From: Oerskovia merdavium
Lineage (GTDB): Bacteria > Actinomycetota > Actinomycetes > Actinomycetales > Cellulomonadaceae
Assembly (NCBI RefSeq): GCF_014836755.1
Contig: NZ_JACSQF010000016.1
Coordinates: forward strand, 1-64,000
Length of the DNA stretch: 64,000 nucleotides
Direction: 5' to 3'
How positions within the stretch are numbered: position 1 is the stretch's first letter; the number at the start of each line of letters is the position of its first letter. The notes beneath the pieces are model-generated. The model made no database searches. It saw nothing but the letters and a program-made list of their open reading frames with translations, and was not told the origin of the DNA. Both the position numbers and the translations under genes were made by a program. This document shows positions 62,445 to 64,000 of the stretch, piece after piece.

Positions 62445-64000
62445 TTGACGTTCTACGGCGCAGATGTCGCTGCACTCCGTGACCTAGCCACCACGTTCGA
62501 CGCCGGAGCCGAGGAGCTCGACGGTTCGAGGACGGGCATCCGCGGCAAGCTGGGGTCGGTCCCGTGGCACGGCCCTGGGGCCGAGCGGTACCGGGCCGAC
62601 TGGCAGCACCAGCTCGAACCCGCCCTCACCAGGACCTCGGCCTCGCTCCGCGAGGCAGCGCGGCGCCTGCGCGCCAACGCCGCCGACCAGGAGCGCACGA
62701 GCAGCGCCGACGGCGGTGGCACCTCGAGCGGGTCCCCGCGTCCCGGGCCCTCGACCACCCCGCCGACCGGGCCCGCGCAGGGGCCCGCGCAAGGGGCTAC
62801 GCCGAGCCGGCCCGGCTTCTCGTTCTCCTTGGAGGGCGAGAACACGCAGGACGACGCCGTCCGCAACCCCGACGGCTCGATCAGGACTCCGGCCACGATC
62901 ACCAACACCACGAGCGGCTCGTTCGACGCGTCGCACGACCCCGAGACTGGCACGACGACCGTCGGCGCCGGGGGCGGTCTCTCGTCGGCCCTCGCGGTCA
63001 AGGGGGCGACCCTCGAGTTCGGCGCGTCAGGCGCCGCCGAGATCACCCGCACCACGCACTCCGAGGACGGCTTCACGACCTACGCGGGCTCCCAGAAGGG
63101 GTCGCTCACGGTCTCCGGCGGGGCCGAGATCAAGGAGGTCGGCGCCTCGGTCGCGTACGGGAACGGCTACGAGATGGCGTTCGAGACCACGGTCCCCGAC
63201 GCCGTCGCCGGCGATCCCACGTTCGATCCGCGCGGCATCTCACCGACCGACCCCCGGAGCATCCCGGTCGGCGGCAGCGTGACGCTCGACAGCAAGAACT
63301 TCAAGAGCTCGGACTTCGCCGGCTCGTTCGAGATCTTCGCCTACGAGGAGTCGATCGGGACGTCGGAGGGCATGAGCAAGGCGGTCGAGCGGCTCGACGA
63401 GAACCACGTCCGCGTCACGACGGGCCCGACGAGCAGCCTCGACCGCTCGGGAGCCGTGGGCCTCGACCTCGACGTCATCAAGGCCATGGTGGGCACCACC
63501 GGCTCCCACGAGACCGGCGCGATGCAGACCGCGGTGCTCGACGTCTCGACGCCCGAGGGGTCCGCTGCCTACGCGCGCTACCTCGCGGGCGGGGAGCTGC
63601 CGTCGCAGGACGGTCCGGGCGTCTCCGAGTCGGCACTGGTCTCGCGCTGGAGCGGGACGAGCGGGTCGAGCGCGGACCTCACCCTGTTCGGTCACGAGAT
63701 GTCGAAGGAGCACGTCGCGTCGGTCGGCGACAGCGTCGCGGTGACCCGACCCGACGGTTCCGTCTCGTGGTCCGGGCAGGTGGCGTTCGACGACGACTCA
63801 CGACGCATGGAGTACGAGCGCGCGATGGACGCGAACGGGGTCGAGGACCCGTCGGCCTCACGCCTCACCGTCTCGATCGACCTCGACAAGAACACCGCGG
63901 GGATCATCAACAACGGCTACCTCGACGCCGCGGGAGGCCGTGCGGAAGCGGGCCAGACGCTGCAGATCACGCTCGACGGTCACGACGAACGCGCCCTGGC
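62445..64000 (+). CDS. WXG100-domain large protein, start at TTG, 3' end outside the window
   Basis: From TTG 62445 the frame is open for 518 codons to the window end. The first 90 residues are a helical WXG100-like domain with the turn VPWHGPGAERYRADW. A Ser/Pro/Gly linker follows (about 90-128), then a beta-rich, Gly/Thr-rich region without a family I recognise. GGGGGA lies 5 nt before the TTG. N-terminal WXG domains of this kind occur on type VII secreted toxins, whose toxic domain is C-terminal and would lie beyond the window. No upstream ATG or GTG suits the domain. Confidence 0.75.
   Translation, partial: MTFYGADVAALRDLATTFDAGAEELDGSRTGIRGKLGSVPWHGPGAERYRADWQHQLEPALTRTSASLREAARRLRANAADQERTSSADGGGTSSGSPRPGPSTTPPTGPAQGPAQGATPSRPGFSFSLEGENTQDDAVRNPDGSIRTPATITNTTSGSFDASHDPETGTTTVGAGGGLSSALAVKGATLEFGASGAAEITRTTHSEDGFTTYAGSQKGSLTVSGGAEIKEVGASVAYGNGYEMAFETTVPDAVAGDPTFDPRGISPTDPRSIPVGGSVTLDSKNFKSSDFAGSFEIFAYEESIGTSEGMSKAVERLDENHVRVTTGPTSSLDRSGAVGLDLDVIKAMVGTTGSHETGAMQTAVLDVSTPEGSAAYARYLAGGELPSQDGPGVSESALVSRWSGTSGSSADLTLFGHEMSKEHVASVGDSVAVTRPDGSVSWSGQVAFDDDSRRMEYERAMDANGVEDPSASRLTVSIDLDKNTAGIINNGYLDAAGGRAEAGQTLQITLDGHDERAL

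Overview
The window is very GC-rich DNA from an actinobacterium. The best taxonomic clue is the secreted cellulase at 57354-58712, whose CBM2, Pro-Thr linker and GH6 layout and wording are close to Cellulomonas fimi CenA as I remember it. That points to the Cellulomonas / Oerskovia / Cellulosimicrobium group of Micrococcales; this is inference from family recognition, not a search. Gene starts were chosen from ribosome binding sites and from the many 4-base ATGA/GTGA stop-start overlaps.

Layout. 1-2932: a small membrane protein and an S9 peptidase. 2933-3397: a lipoprotein. 3558-9735: a phosphonate island made of two divergent arms, a GntR regulator plus a PhnX-like HAD hydrolase on the minus strand, and a FAD amine-oxidase-like enzyme plus the transporter phnD-phnC-phnE on the plus strand; a perfect 16-bp GntR-type operator lies between the arms. 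10047-11188: a lipoprotein/OmpA-domain pair. 11310-12239: an AbiEi/DUF559-type accessory protein. 12435-14750: a CopD-CtaG fusion. 14999-20712: a MoxR-DUF58-vWA-vWA-TPR operon. 20737-22919: SoxR and a divergent MFS pump with a SoxR-type operator. 22991-39335: the assimilatory nitrate region, with two minus-strand operons (narK-nasC-nasB and nirB-nirD-sumT/cysG-hemD-cbiX), each behind a GlnR-like box of the same geometry, separated by a 1209-residue repeat-built surface protein. 39711-42544: a small CxxC protein and a broken cell-wall-anchored protein gene. 42643-46061: an unknown membrane protein, glutaminase and an MFS transporter. 46075-49828: a 2-oxoacid dehydrogenase operon (E1alpha, E1beta, E2) behind three evenly spaced palindromes. 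50148-53427: hisC and small proteins. 53488-55325: a WXG100-like protein and a lipase-like protein. 55638-57110: purB. 57354-62259: the GH6 cellulase, a membrane protein, a PadR regulator and a GH10-like secreted hydrolase. 62445 to the end: the start of a WXG100-type protein that begins with TTG and runs off the window.

How the genes work together. Nitrate is imported (NarK), reduced to nitrite (NasC with NasB as electron donor) and then to ammonium (NirBD); the tail of the nirB operon makes the siroheme that NirB needs (SUMT/dehydrogenase, HemD, CbiX). The phosphonate island pairs import with two enzymes of the phosphonatase neighbourhood, but no PhnW transaminase is visible.

The most unusual structure is not a gene. 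At least nine long palindromes with arms of about 18-28 nt recur between genes. Most share the outer end GTGCCGAG and differ inside; copies of one subtype occur on either side of a gene block (the phosphonate island, the AbiEi-like gene, the cellulase-to-GH10 region). Most lie just after stop codons, but one sits between divergent promoters. I do not recognise them as a named repeat family.
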